Shown here: positions 1 to 11,298 of the stretch, one piece after another
Position numbering within the stretch: position 1 is the stretch's first letter
Layout of the letters: each line of letters opens with the position of its first letter
Source: Utricularia gibba
Taxonomy: Eukaryota; Streptophyta; Magnoliopsida; Lamiales; Lentibulariaceae
Length of the DNA: 64,000 nucleotides
Assembly (NCBI GenBank): GCA_002189035.1
Contig: CM007989.1
Coordinates: forward strand, 2,976,001 to 3,040,000
Direction: 5' to 3'
The notes under the pieces: generated by a model
The model's input: the letters and a program-made list of their open reading frames with translations, nothing else
Told to the model about the DNA's origin: nothing
Database searches by the model: none
Translations under genes and position numbers: made by a program

Positions 1-1079
1 TAATCAACAAAGAGGAAGCAATATTTGCCTTCTAAAAGAGATGCATTGGAGTTGTGCCTGACTTAAGCAGTGGAGCTTCAAATAAACGCTGCGATGGACA
101 TTTACCTTGAAAGGGAGTACCTATTGTAATCCACTTATTCACGTACTTGGAGAAAAGCTGCAGTTCCAAAGTTAACATGAATCAGCATATACATCCTCCT
201 GCTAACTAAAAAGAACGATCAAGAATACATACATCACTGTACAGTGAAATGAAGCATGAGACTAGCAATCCACCCATTGAATGAGAGATTATGTTCACTT
301 TCCTCCCCCTGAAGATTTAAATGCAGTCTCTAACTTGTTCTTCAGGCCATTAAGCGATCTATCACATCTGAAAAAATGCAGGAATGGTCCATGAACATAT
401 TATTAGCCCCTACTAGAAGCATAAAATCACTTGGCATCTAGCCAGCCATCCATATCCTTGAAGGTAAGTACCTAATACTCTGGCGGAAGTCATATCCATA
501 ACCAAATAATGTGGTTCCTTTCTCATAGCCACATCCAACAAGCATGTCAATCATATCATGAAAATGGTAAAGACTAGTCAGATGCAGAAGCTTTACCCAC
601 TGGGACATCATGAGAAACAACATTAGTATCAGTAGCATGTACAGTTTAGATAGCTGATTAGGAAAAAACAGGGTAATCGCATATCTAACCAAAGAAGGGT
701 CCAAAATATCAATTGCATACAACCCATAATCATCATCAGGCACTACAATCTCAGTGCTATCGTCCAATGGTTCAGTGTAACCTGCATAACCCACAATGCC
801 AAGAACACGGGTTCACATTGATCATGAAAAGATAAGAGGAAAAATGCTCATACCCGTTTCAGGATTGTAGATTGACCATAGCTTCTTCCTGAACTCGCGA
901 TCAGCAAGCAGAATCCGGACCCAAACCCGCGTCAGGGATCCAGACTTCTTCTTCTTGGAATTAAGAATGGACCCACAAGCACCAGAGATCAATAGAACCG
1001 GGTCCCTGTCTGCGGTGGGTTCGTCTTGCTCGTACGAGCAGCGCGAGTTGTAGAAGCAGCAGCAGTAGTCCTTGAGCAT
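1..1079 (-). CDS. LCAT3: Phospholipase A1, LCAT3-like (5' part, runs off the left edge)
   Basis: Lecithin:cholesterol acyltransferase-family lipase; the plant LCAT3 branch is a cytosolic/microsomal phospholipase A1 rather than a sterol acyltransferase (family knowledge). I join exons 1079-854, 781-690, 599-472, 367-233 and 157-106. They give, in order, DRDPVLLISGACGSILN near residue 25, RVWVRILLADREFRKKLWS, GYTEPLDD, YHFHDMIDMLVGCGYEKG, FGYGYDFRQS, the lipase elbow SHSMGG with its nucleophile Ser, and KYVNKWITIGTPFQG. The order and spacing match LCAT3. The start Met at 1079 is the first in frame and is followed by a short Cys-rich N-terminus. Exon 4 is one base short: after the Lys/Ser/Gly stretch the frame only continues if a base is restored in the five-C run at 305-309. 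The Asp/His half of the catalytic triad lies outside the window. Confidence 0.85.
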
Positions 1080-1752
1080 GGCCGCCGCGTGGGAAAGAGC
1101 TCTTGTTTTTCCTTCTTTCGAGGGTTCAATTCAATTGGTGAATAAAAGTATAGCTGCAAGCCTGCAACTGCACGTGTAAGATTACAGATATAGTGTGGCG
1201 TTCATTCAGCATCAAAAACTGATTTTTTTTTCGAGGAATAAAAAAAACTGAAGCTTGAGCTCCACTCCCGTAAAGGAAGACAAGGTGATGATTTTCTGCT
1301 CTGTGAAATCTGAACGGGGTTTCATGGAATGAAAGCATATTCTTATTATGCGGATACGAGATTCCAAGAAACTTTTATATAAACAGACTTTTGGGCTTCG
1401 TCCCCAGTACCCACCCCACAGGAACGAAGAGACGTTTCAGACCGTTACCTTGAAAAAGGTGAAAGCTTTTTGATTGCTAGTAGACAGTTGATGGTAAAGC
1501 AATAGAGCTACAGTTGCCATGAAAACACACACATACACACTAAAAATGCATTCTTTCGCTGCTCAATGATCTGATGAACTGTACAAAATACATACAAGAT
1601 CACGTCTCCAAATCACCCCAACATACGGAGTACGATGGGATGCCCATCGGAGGGTGGGTTGGTTCCAGATTCATCTCCGAAAAATCTAATATGCCTTCTG
1701 AGACTGGCAACGAAAGCAAGAACCAAGTATCTAAATGGATACATCTTGATCC
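1080..1752. other. Intergenic, LCAT3 promoter and PP2C 3' flank
   Basis: About 670 bp upstream of the LCAT3 start and downstream of the PP2C stop, both genes on the minus strand. I find no convincing coding exon. The short ORFs here have no recognisable motif. Confidence 0.5.
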
Positions 1753-3369
1753 CTACTTGGCATTGCCGCAACGCTGCAGCCGAGACCATGATGGAAGATG
1801 ATCCTTTGTTTGTGCAGCAGCGTCATGTTTAGATTCCGAGATACAATGTGGTTGCCCCTTTGAGTCGAGGAACAGGCACACAACTGCACAATCATCAATC
1901 TTTGCATTTGGATACTTGTATCTCCAAACCCTGATGGCTGAAGCGACAACCTTTCGAGCTGCAAGTGATCTTTTGGGGCAAGACTCCACAATCTTCACCA
2001 CTTGCTCATTCGAGAGGACATCCCAGATCTGAGAAATGGAGTGCAAAAAGAGTTGGGATGTTTTTCTCACTTTACCTTAGACATAACAGGGAATGAAGCA
2101 GAAGTCATGCATACCCCATCCGTTGCTAGGACCACGAATTTATCCCTGTTGCAAATATGCTTGCACAATATATCAGGCACAGAAATAACACCATAATCCT
2201 TGAGACAGAAATCTCCAAATGCACGGGTCATTGATAAGCCTGGAGACTCAGTTGTTGGCAACCACACCCGTTCAACTTCCGGCTCATTCTTGAGTGCAAA
2301 AACATGCCCATTGCATTTCATGATCCTCTCTTTCTCCACTGTCAGGCAACAGATAATCGAAGATGCTTCACATTTCTAGAAATCATCTAAAGATTTGGAA
2401 GCATATCAGGTTGAGATCCCTAGTCTTAAGATTATGGTTGGGGAGAAGAGTACCTGGAAGATTAGGTTTGAGATCCACTGTCAACTGGATTGCAGTAAGT
2501 GAACCATTTTCATTTCTGGTACCCAATACAGCCCTGGAGTCTCCAAGGTTTCCAATGATAAGGTTTTGACCCTACAAGAGATGGTAGTTAGAAATACATA
2601 GTTCTGTAAAATGAAGCACGACTGTGAGCCTCATGGTACCTGCTTCACGAGAACCACTGCTGTTGTTCCACTGCAGAAACAGTCGATGTTCGTGTACATT
2701 CTCAATTCCTTATCCATAGCTTTAAAAGCATTTACGAAAGACTCCCTCAATGTTAGAAACCACTCAGAAGGCTTTATACCTTCTCCGGCATCAACAAAAG
2801 GCCTGGCTTCAACATCAGATGAAGAAGTACCTTTGGTTGGATTTATCCGAATCTTAGAATGCATGGAATTAGCTTTTTCCCAGTGTTCATTCAGTTTATG
2901 AGGAAGAGAATCCCTGACGCATTTTGCAACTATATGACCATACGGCCCATGCCCATCAAAAACAGAACAGAGAACAGTTCCAGCTCTTGAACCAAAGTTC
3001 TGAACATTTCAAATGACAGAGAACAAGTCAAAAGGAGTAACTTGAATGCCATATACAAAGAAAGGCCCAAGCTTACAACCGCACTACCATGAACCTCTAG
3101 CAACTACAACAACCCTGTCGATTGCAAAGTCAAGTACAAGGGAGAGAGCTAACCTCCCAAACAATCATTGCATCTTGATTGATTCCTTTCTTGCCTTTCT
3201 GAGTATAGAGCGAGGCAATGTCATTGGAACCATTGAACATCATCCGCCCTGGAATCCTGTGTAACAATTCCTCCCTCCTGAAGTCATAGACTGAAGTCAG
3301 GGGATCCACTTTCCTTCTGCTGTCCCCCCTATTACTATATGTTTTTGGAGAATCTGGAATGGGATGCAT
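1753..3369 (-). CDS. Protein phosphatase 2C (PPM family)
   Basis: Mn/Mg-dependent Ser/Thr phosphatase. Exons 3369-3154, 2999-2640, 2571-2454, 2338-2115 and 2028-1753 join in frame to 397 aa. Visible motifs in order: REELLHRIPGRM, KKGINQDAMIVWE, the metal-binding FDGHGPYGH, CSGTTAVVLVKQ, GNLGDSRAVLGTRN, LTVDLKPNLP, SPGLSMTRAFGDFCLKDYG, VLATDGIWDVLSN, and the C-terminal metal-site DDCAVVCLFLD. This is the large plant PP2C group whose members usually start with a Met-Gly-Cys-rich, probably acylated N-terminus. That N-terminus is not visible here. I start at the Met at 3369, but an extra 5' exon upstream is possible, and an in-frame Met also exists at 3489. The C-terminus is shorter than in relatives I recall (about 450-490 aa). 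Family assignment is firm; the exact subfamily member is not. Confidence 0.88.
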
Positions 3370-4273
3370 CCCTTCAATGGACCAGCACAACTCTATCTTC
3401 AAGGCCCTGGCGATATTCAGGAGGCACTCCAGCACAGGAAGCCATTTATACCACCTATTTTCCGAGTTGGAATCCATCATACAAGGCACAGTAACAAACG
3501 TGGAAAATTACTTGGAATGAAAGCATCAAAATGCCATTCAGCGTCACAAATGAAATTATGGCATAACTGATGAACACTTCAGAATCATCGTTGATGAACA
3601 CACAACGATGGATCACATCATTTCTCCTAAACAGGCTTCTGTCCAACCTCCACAGCTCACCCCCAAAACTAAAAGCAAGTGAAAGAAAATACTTCTCATC
3701 CTTTTTAAGCAGGTGTTAAATACGCCACCCGTTGCTCAATCCATCAACAAAGACAAGACCCACAATATGGAATCAGAAAAAAATATCAACTCTAGAAACC
3801 CACTTCGCACTGCCCTCCTTGGCGGGGCTACTGATCATGCCTAATTATCGGCACCCAGAAGGTTAAGGCGCAAAAGAAGGGATCTTCCCAACTTCTTATC
3901 AAAACGCTCACGCTAATCATCGGGAAGGAGGACGATTAACTCAATCAGCACGGCTTCCTTGCATTTCTTTACTTTTTATTCATTCCCCGATATATTTCCA
4001 TCCACACCAAAATCTTCATCTTTTCCCTTTTTTTTTTTTTGAGTCCACTAGTATATAAATCTCAAATAGCATCTTCAACATCAGTCATCAGAAATGATTA
4101 CAGGCTTGCATGATTATGAAGTTTCGGGGGTGTACACCTCACAACTACGTGGAGATAATACTGATCTTCCCTCAACCGCATAAAAGTTCTTCTGGTAAAC
4201 GTCGTTCCAAAATTTCTCGAGCATTGAAGCCGCTGTTTCATAAAATCTTTGGCTGTCGGTTGATGGCTTAAGC
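3370..4273. other. Intergenic between PP2C and the IDI remnant
   Basis: About 900 bp. It would hold any missing 5' exon of the PP2C gene, but I found no Met-Gly-Cys-type start. It contains a T run near 4028-4040 and otherwise nothing I can assign. Confidence 0.4.
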
Positions 4274-5407
4274 CTACTGATGGATGTTGCTCATGTCGGC
4301 AGCTTCCTTGAGAGTGTCCTCGTCCACATGATCCCACCACTTGAAGAAAACGTCATCAACCACTAGCTGACAAGTTAAGCCCATGTTTCCTTCTTAAGGC
4401 CAAACAAGAAAATAAACTGGAACCCAATCCAAATAATATCTACGAACACATTGATACTCATGCAGACATGGACCAAGATTTAGGACCAAAGATGAGTTCA
4501 GCAATCGGAGCAAAAATTTGTGTGGTAGCCAACATATATGTGCAGCAGTACTAAAGTACATGCATGGAAATTCTATGTTCTACTTTTAATCTTTCCAAAA
4601 AAAGCATCCATGAAGAGAAAATGAAGCGCTCAAGCTCATATACCTGCAGTGACAACTCATGTTCGGAGTTGAACACAAAGATATTAAAAGCTTTGCGAAA
4701 TAGTTTCTCCGAGTCAATCTTCTCCATTAAATGTCCTAGCAGTAGAGAGGCCATCAGCAAACACGTAACTAACAATATGGTGTCTATCTAAAACACCATC
4801 GTGTAGTTATGCTTGCTCAGTTGAAAGCCTCATCAAAGATCACAAATTTCATTATAATCAAAGATAAAAAATTACATCTCTACAACAAATTTCCAATTTC
4901 TAAAAACTTAAAATTGTACTTGGTATCATGCCCAACCACCCTATTGTTCTCATAAACCAGAATGCATCTGTGGAGAGATGGAGAACAGAAAGGTCAGCTA
5001 AAGATCTCAACTTCAATCACATATGCTCAATCAGAACCCAATTAGGGCTAAAAAACATGAAAGGGGTAGCATCCAGTGCTCTAGACAAAGAGTTCTCTAG
5101 AATGATCTTCCACCCAGCTTTAAAAAAAACATCGATTTCCATCACATGTCCTCAGCACGAGTAACACACCAATCAAAGAAACAAACCGAAACATAATGAG
5201 GTATCTGAGAAATGGGAGAAGCACGACCTCGTCCTCGAACATCAGTCGCCACCGAACGGAGTCCATATCGGTATCACGGATACCATTAGCCATTGCTGAG
5301 AAGCCTGTGACGCGCCGGTGGAATAAGCTTCCGCAGTGTAACGGAAAGATTTCTGAGAGGGTTTTTGAAGAGTTCACCGAACAAGCAGAAGCAATGGAGC
5401 AGTGCAA
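4274..5407 (-). pseudogene. IDI1: Isopentenyl-diphosphate delta-isomerase remnant
   Basis: Type I IDI interconverts IPP and DMAPP. Four pieces align in order with a plant IDI. Piece 1 (5407-5228) has a transit-peptide-like N-terminus and then MDSVRWRLMFEDE. Piece 2 (about 4967-4913) reads CILVYENNRVVGHDTKYN. Piece 3 (4735-4644) reads HLMEKIDSEKLFRKAFN and FNSEHELSLQ. Piece 4 (about 4384-4274) reads LVVDDVFFKWWDHVDEDTL and ends EAADMSNIHQ-stop. The whole Nudix core that should lie between pieces 3 and 4 is absent: the TNTCCSHPL catalytic Cys region and the Glu-containing segment, roughly 130 residues. Only about 260 bp separate the two pieces. Piece 2 begins out of phase with piece 1 at the obvious acceptor, and piece 4 has lost about ten bases just before LVVDD. 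These lesions make a working enzyme very unlikely. The first exon and upstream region look intact, so it may still be transcribed. Confidence 0.85.
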
Positions 5408-6012
5408 GTAGTACCAGAAGGATCTTAATCAAAATCGAAGTACCCAACGGAATGGTAAGAGATGATGAGTTGGAAGTTGGACGAGGCCGTGAAGTCCGAT
5501 TACTCTTTCATCATCAGGGAAGGAGATGACGGTCTAACCCCCACCTGATAGGCAACTTTCGGCGTCAACCGGGGACAATAATGTCATTTCACCGTACCAA
5601 CTAATCAGCATCAACTTCCAAATATCTCATCACCCATCTGCTGAGTCCCAGCTCCCCTGCGTCCGATTTGCAGCTGAATTGTTTGACGAATACTTCATGC
5701 TCTCTTTTTCTATGTAAGTTTTTTCATTTCAACCACTTTCCTCAAATTTCCTGAAATCACGAGCGTCTTGCTTTGATCATGATTTTTTTTCCCCAGCGTT
5801 TTATTACATGTGGGTGTTTGATCTGTTACTTTCCTTTTCATGGTGTCAATGTGTTCTTGAGAATTGAATATTGTACTTTGATTTTCCTTCTGAGTCTGAC
5901 ATTGATTGCGTTAGTTTCAGATTGTAGATCGCCGTAGTTTTCATTGCCACTGATTGCACCAGTGTTTTTTTTTTCTTTTAAGTTTTGTATAGGATTTTGT
6001 GTGGCAAGCTTC
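5408..6012. other. Divergent upstream region, IDI remnant / PH gene
   Basis: About 600 bp between the start of the IDI remnant (-) and the PH-domain gene (+). It probably holds both promoters and the 5' UTR, possibly with a UTR intron, of the PH gene. It has T-rich tracts and no supported ORF. Confidence 0.4.
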
Positions 6013-7169
6013 ATGGGTGATGGTCCTAGAGGAATACATATCATTCCTGACCATTTTTCTGAACCAGCTGAGGATTTGGCTACTTCAACTTCTGCTGCTG
6101 ATCCAATTCCAAGGCAACTATCTTTGGTTACAGTTTCGAGGGGCTCTTTGTTCGGATAATTTGACTTGGAAATATACTACATTTCCCGATAATGATTTTT
6201 GTTTATATTGTGATTTAGCTTAGGTCCAACAGCCATGGTTTGGCTAGAAAAAAGTTGAAAAATGCTGCTTATTCCTTGTTGGACATGCTTAGTTTAAGGG
6301 CGAGAACATTAAATGAACATTCTGAAGATAAGGTTCTATTAAGTGCTGAGGAACTGGAGTATCTGCGTTCAGAATTATCTGATCTTGATGCAAGAGTGAG
6401 TCACTGCAAAGCGCAGTAAGCCAAAAACCATTCTTCAGTTTGAAAATCTCGAGTCTTCCTGAGTGATCCTGTTGACCTTCTAGTTTGTTGAGCTCTGAAA
6501 TCTTCGCTTTTACAGGATAGAACAAGTTAATGAGTTACTGAGATCGGCTCGTTTAACAGGATATCTGTTTTTACGGATGGTAAGTACATTTTCCTTCTCA
6601 ATCTTCATGATCACCTTAGGTGGTTTTCTTCAGTATATACATGTGCTATTTACAGCGATGGGAAGCATTCCCAGGTGAACCCCCTGCCATTGATGATAAT
6701 GATGTCGATGACTGGCTTCTGCGCTTTGTCGTCCTTCATGGATCTTGCATATATCTATATACTAGTGCAACAGGTGAAAGGCTCAAACCTGATAGACGAC
6801 TATTAGTATTGTAATACTGCAGTCACTTGACCATGATTAGCTAACATGTTGATGCTTTGATTAGCTCATTCTTTTGTTAAGCAAGCTTCACTTTCCCATT
6901 GCAATCTGCATTGCTACTTGAAGGTTTAACCATTTTATGTGGATTTTTTTGTGGGAATGCACCATGTAGACTTGAGTCCACAGGATGCAACTCTGCTGTC
7001 TGACATTGTTGAAGTTGGGCATCTCCCTTCTCTAACGGTGAAAGATGAGGAGACTCAACATTGCTTCTACATCTCTACTCAATATGGCCTGCGATATGAG
7101 TGCTCAACCACGTCCAAGATACAGGTGGATTCTTGGATGGCAGCACTGAAGCAAGACTGCAAGCAGTAG
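6013..7169 (+). CDS. Small PH-domain protein
   Basis: Exons 6013-6149, 6224-6415, 6516-6579, 6656-6773 and 6970-7169 join to 236 aa with every phase consistent. The N-terminal third carries a polar stretch and then a probable coiled coil (ARKKLKNAAYSLLDMLSLR to LRSELSDLDARVSHCKAQ). The C-terminal half is a pleckstrin-homology-like fold: GYLFLRMRWEAFPG, WLLRFVVLHGSCIYLY, a middle segment with LPSLTVKDEETQHCFYIST, and the terminal helix with the conserved Trp in KIQVDSWMAALKQDC. PH domains commonly bind phosphoinositides or proteins at membranes; the ligand cannot be told from sequence. The donor of exon 1 (TTT|GTTCGG) is weak and is the least certain border. I do not recognise a named orthologue. 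Confidence 0.75.
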
Positions 7170-7487
7170 TTTGGTAAATAAGTCGATTGCTTTGTCAACA
7201 TTTGAGCTATTTTTTCTTTCTGAAGATTGTGGCATTCAAGCAAGAGTGGCATACTTACTGTAAGCACCAGTCTGGTTTCTCAAAAACTGATAACTGATGT
7301 GTAACTCTCAGAACCTTGTTTCATTGAAATGATAAGACTCTCCACTTGGTATGGATATAAATCAATCCAAGATCATTGAGAGCTGTGCATATACGACATT
7401 TTCTGTCATCAATACATGAGATGATATTGAATGAAATGTGTCACTATATACAGCTAGTAGTCTAGCTGAAAAAATACCACTCTGCCT

Positions 7488-8982
7488 CTATTTTTTGTTG
7501 AACCCGAAGATGGACTTGATAGCATTGATGGCGTTTTCATTGATAAAAGATTCATCAAACTTCTTCAATAGAGGTTCGAATTCCTCGCTTTTCCTGATGT
7601 TCTCAAGGTCTGGATCAGTTCGAATTCTCTGTTAGATACAGACAACAGCAGTGGGAAGAGTTAGTTCATAAAATGATAGATCTGAGTAGGGAATCATCAT
7701 ATGGCTAACCTTAAAATCTTCAAAACCAGCCTTCATGGCATCCTCGAGGGCCGACAATCCGGCTTGCACCTGACCAAGCTTTGAATAGCAGCAAGCCACA
7801 TTGTAAGTTGCTATTGCAGCTTCATTCGCATCAGGTCTTGATCCTAAAACGGATTCAAACTTCTCCAGTGCTGCATCATACTTACCATTGCTTTAGCATT
7901 TGGAGAAGATGAAGAAAAATAGCTTAGTCAGTCACTGTATGAGAGTATGATCAAGTTTCAAATATGAGGCATCCATCGTACTTATAGAGCTTCAGTCCTT
8001 CCCTAAGTTCTTTTTCCCTCTGGATTTTCTGCTCCTTCTTTCGCTCTGCATTCTTCAACTGCATGAAACGAGACTTGTGAGGTTCATGAAACGTTAACAG
8101 ACACAAAAATTGGAGTGAAAAGTGTACTAACCTGAATTTCCCTCACTGTGTTACTGATAAACCCGGAGTTCCTCTCATTTCGAATGATTTCTTTCTCCGT
8201 CAGCTCGCCCGTCATGTCCACCGTTTTCCCTGATCGACAGTAGAATCACACAGTTCTTCGTAGTTCTGGAAATAACCTTCAGGGAACATAACTCATGCCT
8301 TAACTCACCATATCTCTTCTGCATTTTCATTAGCAATGGGCCAACTCTCTGCCGTATGGTGTACATGGTTCTTCCGTATTCAGCTGCAGGCCATATTTCC
8401 TCCCCAAAAACTGCACTGCAGTAAGCTAAGCTTTAATCACTCCTATCTAAACACAAAGCCAACACCATAACTGATTATCTGAGGCTCGAACTCATTCGAC
8501 AGTACCTGGTAGCAAGCACTTTATCCCCAACTGTGAACTTGCCACTCTTGTCAGCCGAGAAGCCCGGTGCAATTGCATCAATGTAAATTCCCCCATCTCT
8601 TCCCTTCGCGAACTTCAGACCGTACGGCTGAACCAGCTCCACCTCATACTCCTCATATGCTTCCTCTGAGGCCGGGGCCTGTGCCTCAGTCACAGAGGAC
8701 CTCGTGGTGAAAATGGATGGTCTCAGCAACTGGGCACTGCTGGGAGCTTTAGCAAGAAACAGTGTAGTTCTGGTATTGGAGCAACTGATCTTCCAACAGG
8801 GAGATGGGGTTTTGGCGCTAGTGTGAAGAACAGGATTCCCTCCAGCAGCTACAAGCTAACTCCACAGGAACAGAAATACATTGAGGTGACATGAAGTTGC
8901 CTGAAGCATAACAAACTAAAGAAACAACCTTGAAGTCCTCAGCAGCTAAACCTGGTGCTAGAACGGCAGAAGTTAACGCCAT
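7488..8982 (-). CDS. MET1: MET1 (ZKT-type PDZ-TPR protein), photosystem II assembly
   Basis: Thylakoid-associated protein of the Arabidopsis MET1/ZKT type, which helps assemble and repair photosystem II supercomplexes (family knowledge). Seven exons, 8982-8929, 8855-8506, 8415-8309, 8229-8132, 8058-7982, 7890-7710 and 7628-7488, total 335 aa, the length I recall for the Arabidopsis protein. A Ser/Thr/Ala-rich chloroplast transit peptide fills about the first 65 residues. Next comes an acidic linker, then a PDZ domain (VELVQPYGLKFAKGRDGG, IYIDAIAPGFSADKSGKFTVG), AAEYGRTMYTIRQRVGPLL, a charged helical segment, and TPR units (NNGKYDAALEKFES, TYNVACCYSKLGQVQAGLS). The C-terminus is FDESFINENAINAIKSIFG. 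It is the first gene of a minus-strand run and converges on the PH gene, with 318 bp between the stops. Confidence 0.95.
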
Positions 8983-9869
8983 TATTCAATCCGCAACCCT
9001 GACACACGCAGACACACAAAAGGGAAAATCAGAAATAGAAAACAGAAGCCTCAAATCAATTTCAAGCGATTGAATATCTTCAGCTTACCTGGTTAACACA
9101 GATGCAGTCACCTTAGGTATCTACGACAACATCGTATACTCATTTAGTTCATTCTGAATACGAATCATGCCAAAACTAAAAAAAGTGCTTAACGAGTAAA
9201 TTTTTCGGAGCTCTGAAGAAACCCAGAACGGGTATGACCACAAGAACCAATTCGACAATCACAAGATTGCGACTTGATGGAAAATGTTCATTCCACAGAG
9301 CTACTCACCTGAAGAACCAACGGAAAGAGGCGAGGCACCGTACGGCTTGCTATCCAACGCCTGCAACTCCTTCGGTCGTTCGTTTATTGCAGGGGATAGC
9401 TTTATAGCGTTAAAAATCAATGGCCCATAAGCTTCCGCCTTCCAGAATCATATATTCCTGTGACTCTCAGCTGCCTCAAGTTTGTAATAAAATATTTCAG
9501 ACGATGTTTGACACTTTTGTCGTCATGTTTCATAGTAGTGTTTTCGTTTTTGCCTCATAATTCCTTACATGTTCCCAAACAACATAAATTTGCCGATGTT
9601 CAGGGCTTTATTTCCAAACTCTGTTTGTTTACAGACACAATGGTAAGGTCCCTTGATCGGGCGAAAAAAAAGGATCAAACTCAGCAGTTGGGATAAAAGA
9701 AGATGCTGCATAATTCCCATACAAGAAAACATATCTACATCAAAAGTACACTCAATATTCGACATCCGACTGAATCTTTACTCTCAGGATCAGGGTGGTG
9801 TTACCACTGGATGGAATGAGAATCCATACCTTGTTTCATCAAATTGAACATGTGGTCACTGTTAGCTAA
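8983..9869. other. MET1 promoter and 3' flank of PRA1-H
   Basis: About 890 bp. The MET1 5' UTR and promoter lie near 9000-9400. The rest is the 3' flank of the next minus-strand gene. Small ORFs at 9460-9850 show no family signature. Confidence 0.4.
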
Positions 9870-11097
9870 TTACCTTCTGCGAGGGTCTCGCGGAGCAGGT
9901 TGTCTTCCAGAGTTCAACTTTCGGAAAGAGGCATGTAGAACTGTCACTGCGGAATGAGGAGAACATGAATTATATGTGCAGTGAAATGACAACCCAAGCG
10001 GGTGAGGATGACACTACAAGAGAATATTCACCTGCATAGCTCAGGCAAAGAGCACAGAACACAGCAAATTGAAGATTGGACATAAAAAGAACAACAGCAG
10101 TAACTGCAAGCAGAGAGTTGTAAGAATATTGCAGAGTGCATAGAAGCGATAATTGACGTAGTCTACCAGAGAACAAACAGGAAATATTTAATGAGAACTT
10201 AAGCCTATGGAGGGAAATGAATATTATAGAGAACGGAGACAGAATGCAAACTTCAAAATAAGTTGAATTATCTTCAAGGGCAGGGTGCTTCTCTCTTGAT
10301 ATGAAAAACAGGACGATGCGTGAACATTGTAACTCAATGTAGAAAGTAGCTCACCACATTGAGCAATTAGCATCAGGGTTTGTTTTATCACAGGATGTTT
10401 GTCCAGACCCCATTGATCGCTCCCGAATCTAAATGCATCCCAAATAGCCAAGCAAGAAACAAGGCCAAGCAGGGCAATTGGCATCTTGTACCTGGTATCC
10501 TAACAAATAAAGTTTAGACGCACCACAGCAGAAGCATAAGATAAAATGATTTATCAGAATAAAGCACAACCTAAGAAACAAGACACCTAAAGCTAATATC
10601 TTTATTAACGAATGAATGCCAAACCACCATTTACTCCACAAAAATGATAAAAAGCAATCCACTTACAAAGAACAGGCACAGAAGATCGCGAAGAGGGTGG
10701 CGTAATTGCGACAATAACACTTTACGTTCTCCTGAACACGCAAGCGAGCCTGAGAAGTTGACGCAGGAAACGAATACGATTCCAATGAACCCCAGAAGGC
10801 TCGAGTCCAAGGAGGAGCATCTACGGAGAAGTCCTGGGCACTGAGCTTCGACAATGGGTTGAAAGTGAAAAGCGAGAGGAGAATCCAAACGCTTGAGACG
10901 AGACGCGATATAATTTTTAACCCATTCAGGAGCAAAGAAGGGTTTCTGGGATCCCCGGTGGCTGTTGAGGATTTGTCGAGACGATGAAGGTCCGAGGTAC
11001 GCTGGTCTAGGATTTCGAGGTAGCCTGAATCTCGAATCCAAGACTCGAAAGCTGGTTCAGTTACGCTGAGGGACAACGGATTCGAGACGAAGACCAT
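9870..11097 (-). CDS. PRA1H: PRA1 family protein H
   Basis: Prenylated Rab acceptor family, polytopic proteins of the secretory pathway that interact with Rab GTPases. Exons 11097-10667, 10491-10355, 10103-10032 and 9946-9870 give 238 aa, close to the Arabidopsis H member as I recall it. The N-terminus MVFVSNPLSLSVTEPAFES and the segment GYLEILDQRT are typical of the H branch. Then come NPLSKLSAQDFS, WTRAFWGSLESYSFPAS, ARLRVQENVKCYCRNYATLF, and four hydrophobic stretches in two pairs (FAIFCACSLYKMPIALLGLV, TAVVLFMSNLQFAVFCALCL among them), ending VLHASFRKLNSG. An in-frame Met at 11163 would add 22 residues; I prefer 11097 because it matches the family start. It is divergent from the small ORF at 11299, with about 200 bp between the two starts. 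Confidence 0.93.
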
Positions 11098-11298
11098 CTG
11101 CTTCCGGTTGATTCGGCGGGGTTCTGCAGGGGAACCTGAAACCCCGAATTTTACTCCGGCCATCGCATTACTTCTTGATTTCCAGACTTCCAGTGAATCC
11201 CTAAATGCGATAGATCCTCAATATAATTTTCTCAAAATTCGTATAAATAGGCGACAGGAAATAATACGACAATTCCGCAAAAACAAAACAAAACCAAA
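11098..11298. promoter_or_regulatory. Putative bidirectional promoter, PRA1-H / small ORF
   Basis: Only about 200 bp separate the start codons of the minus-strand PRA1-H gene and the plus-strand 110-aa ORF. If the ORF is real, both must share regulatory DNA here. A TATAAA-like stretch lies near 11243 (GTATAAATAGG), suitably placed for plus-strand transcription. This is inference from spacing and motif. Confidence 0.45.

Noticed and set aside
1-62. A reading frame resembling NASLLEG (LCAT family NDSLLTG) right after the fifth LCAT3 exon, out of phase
   Set aside because: The implied intron would be only about 45 nt. More likely the real intron runs past the window edge and the resemblance is chance.
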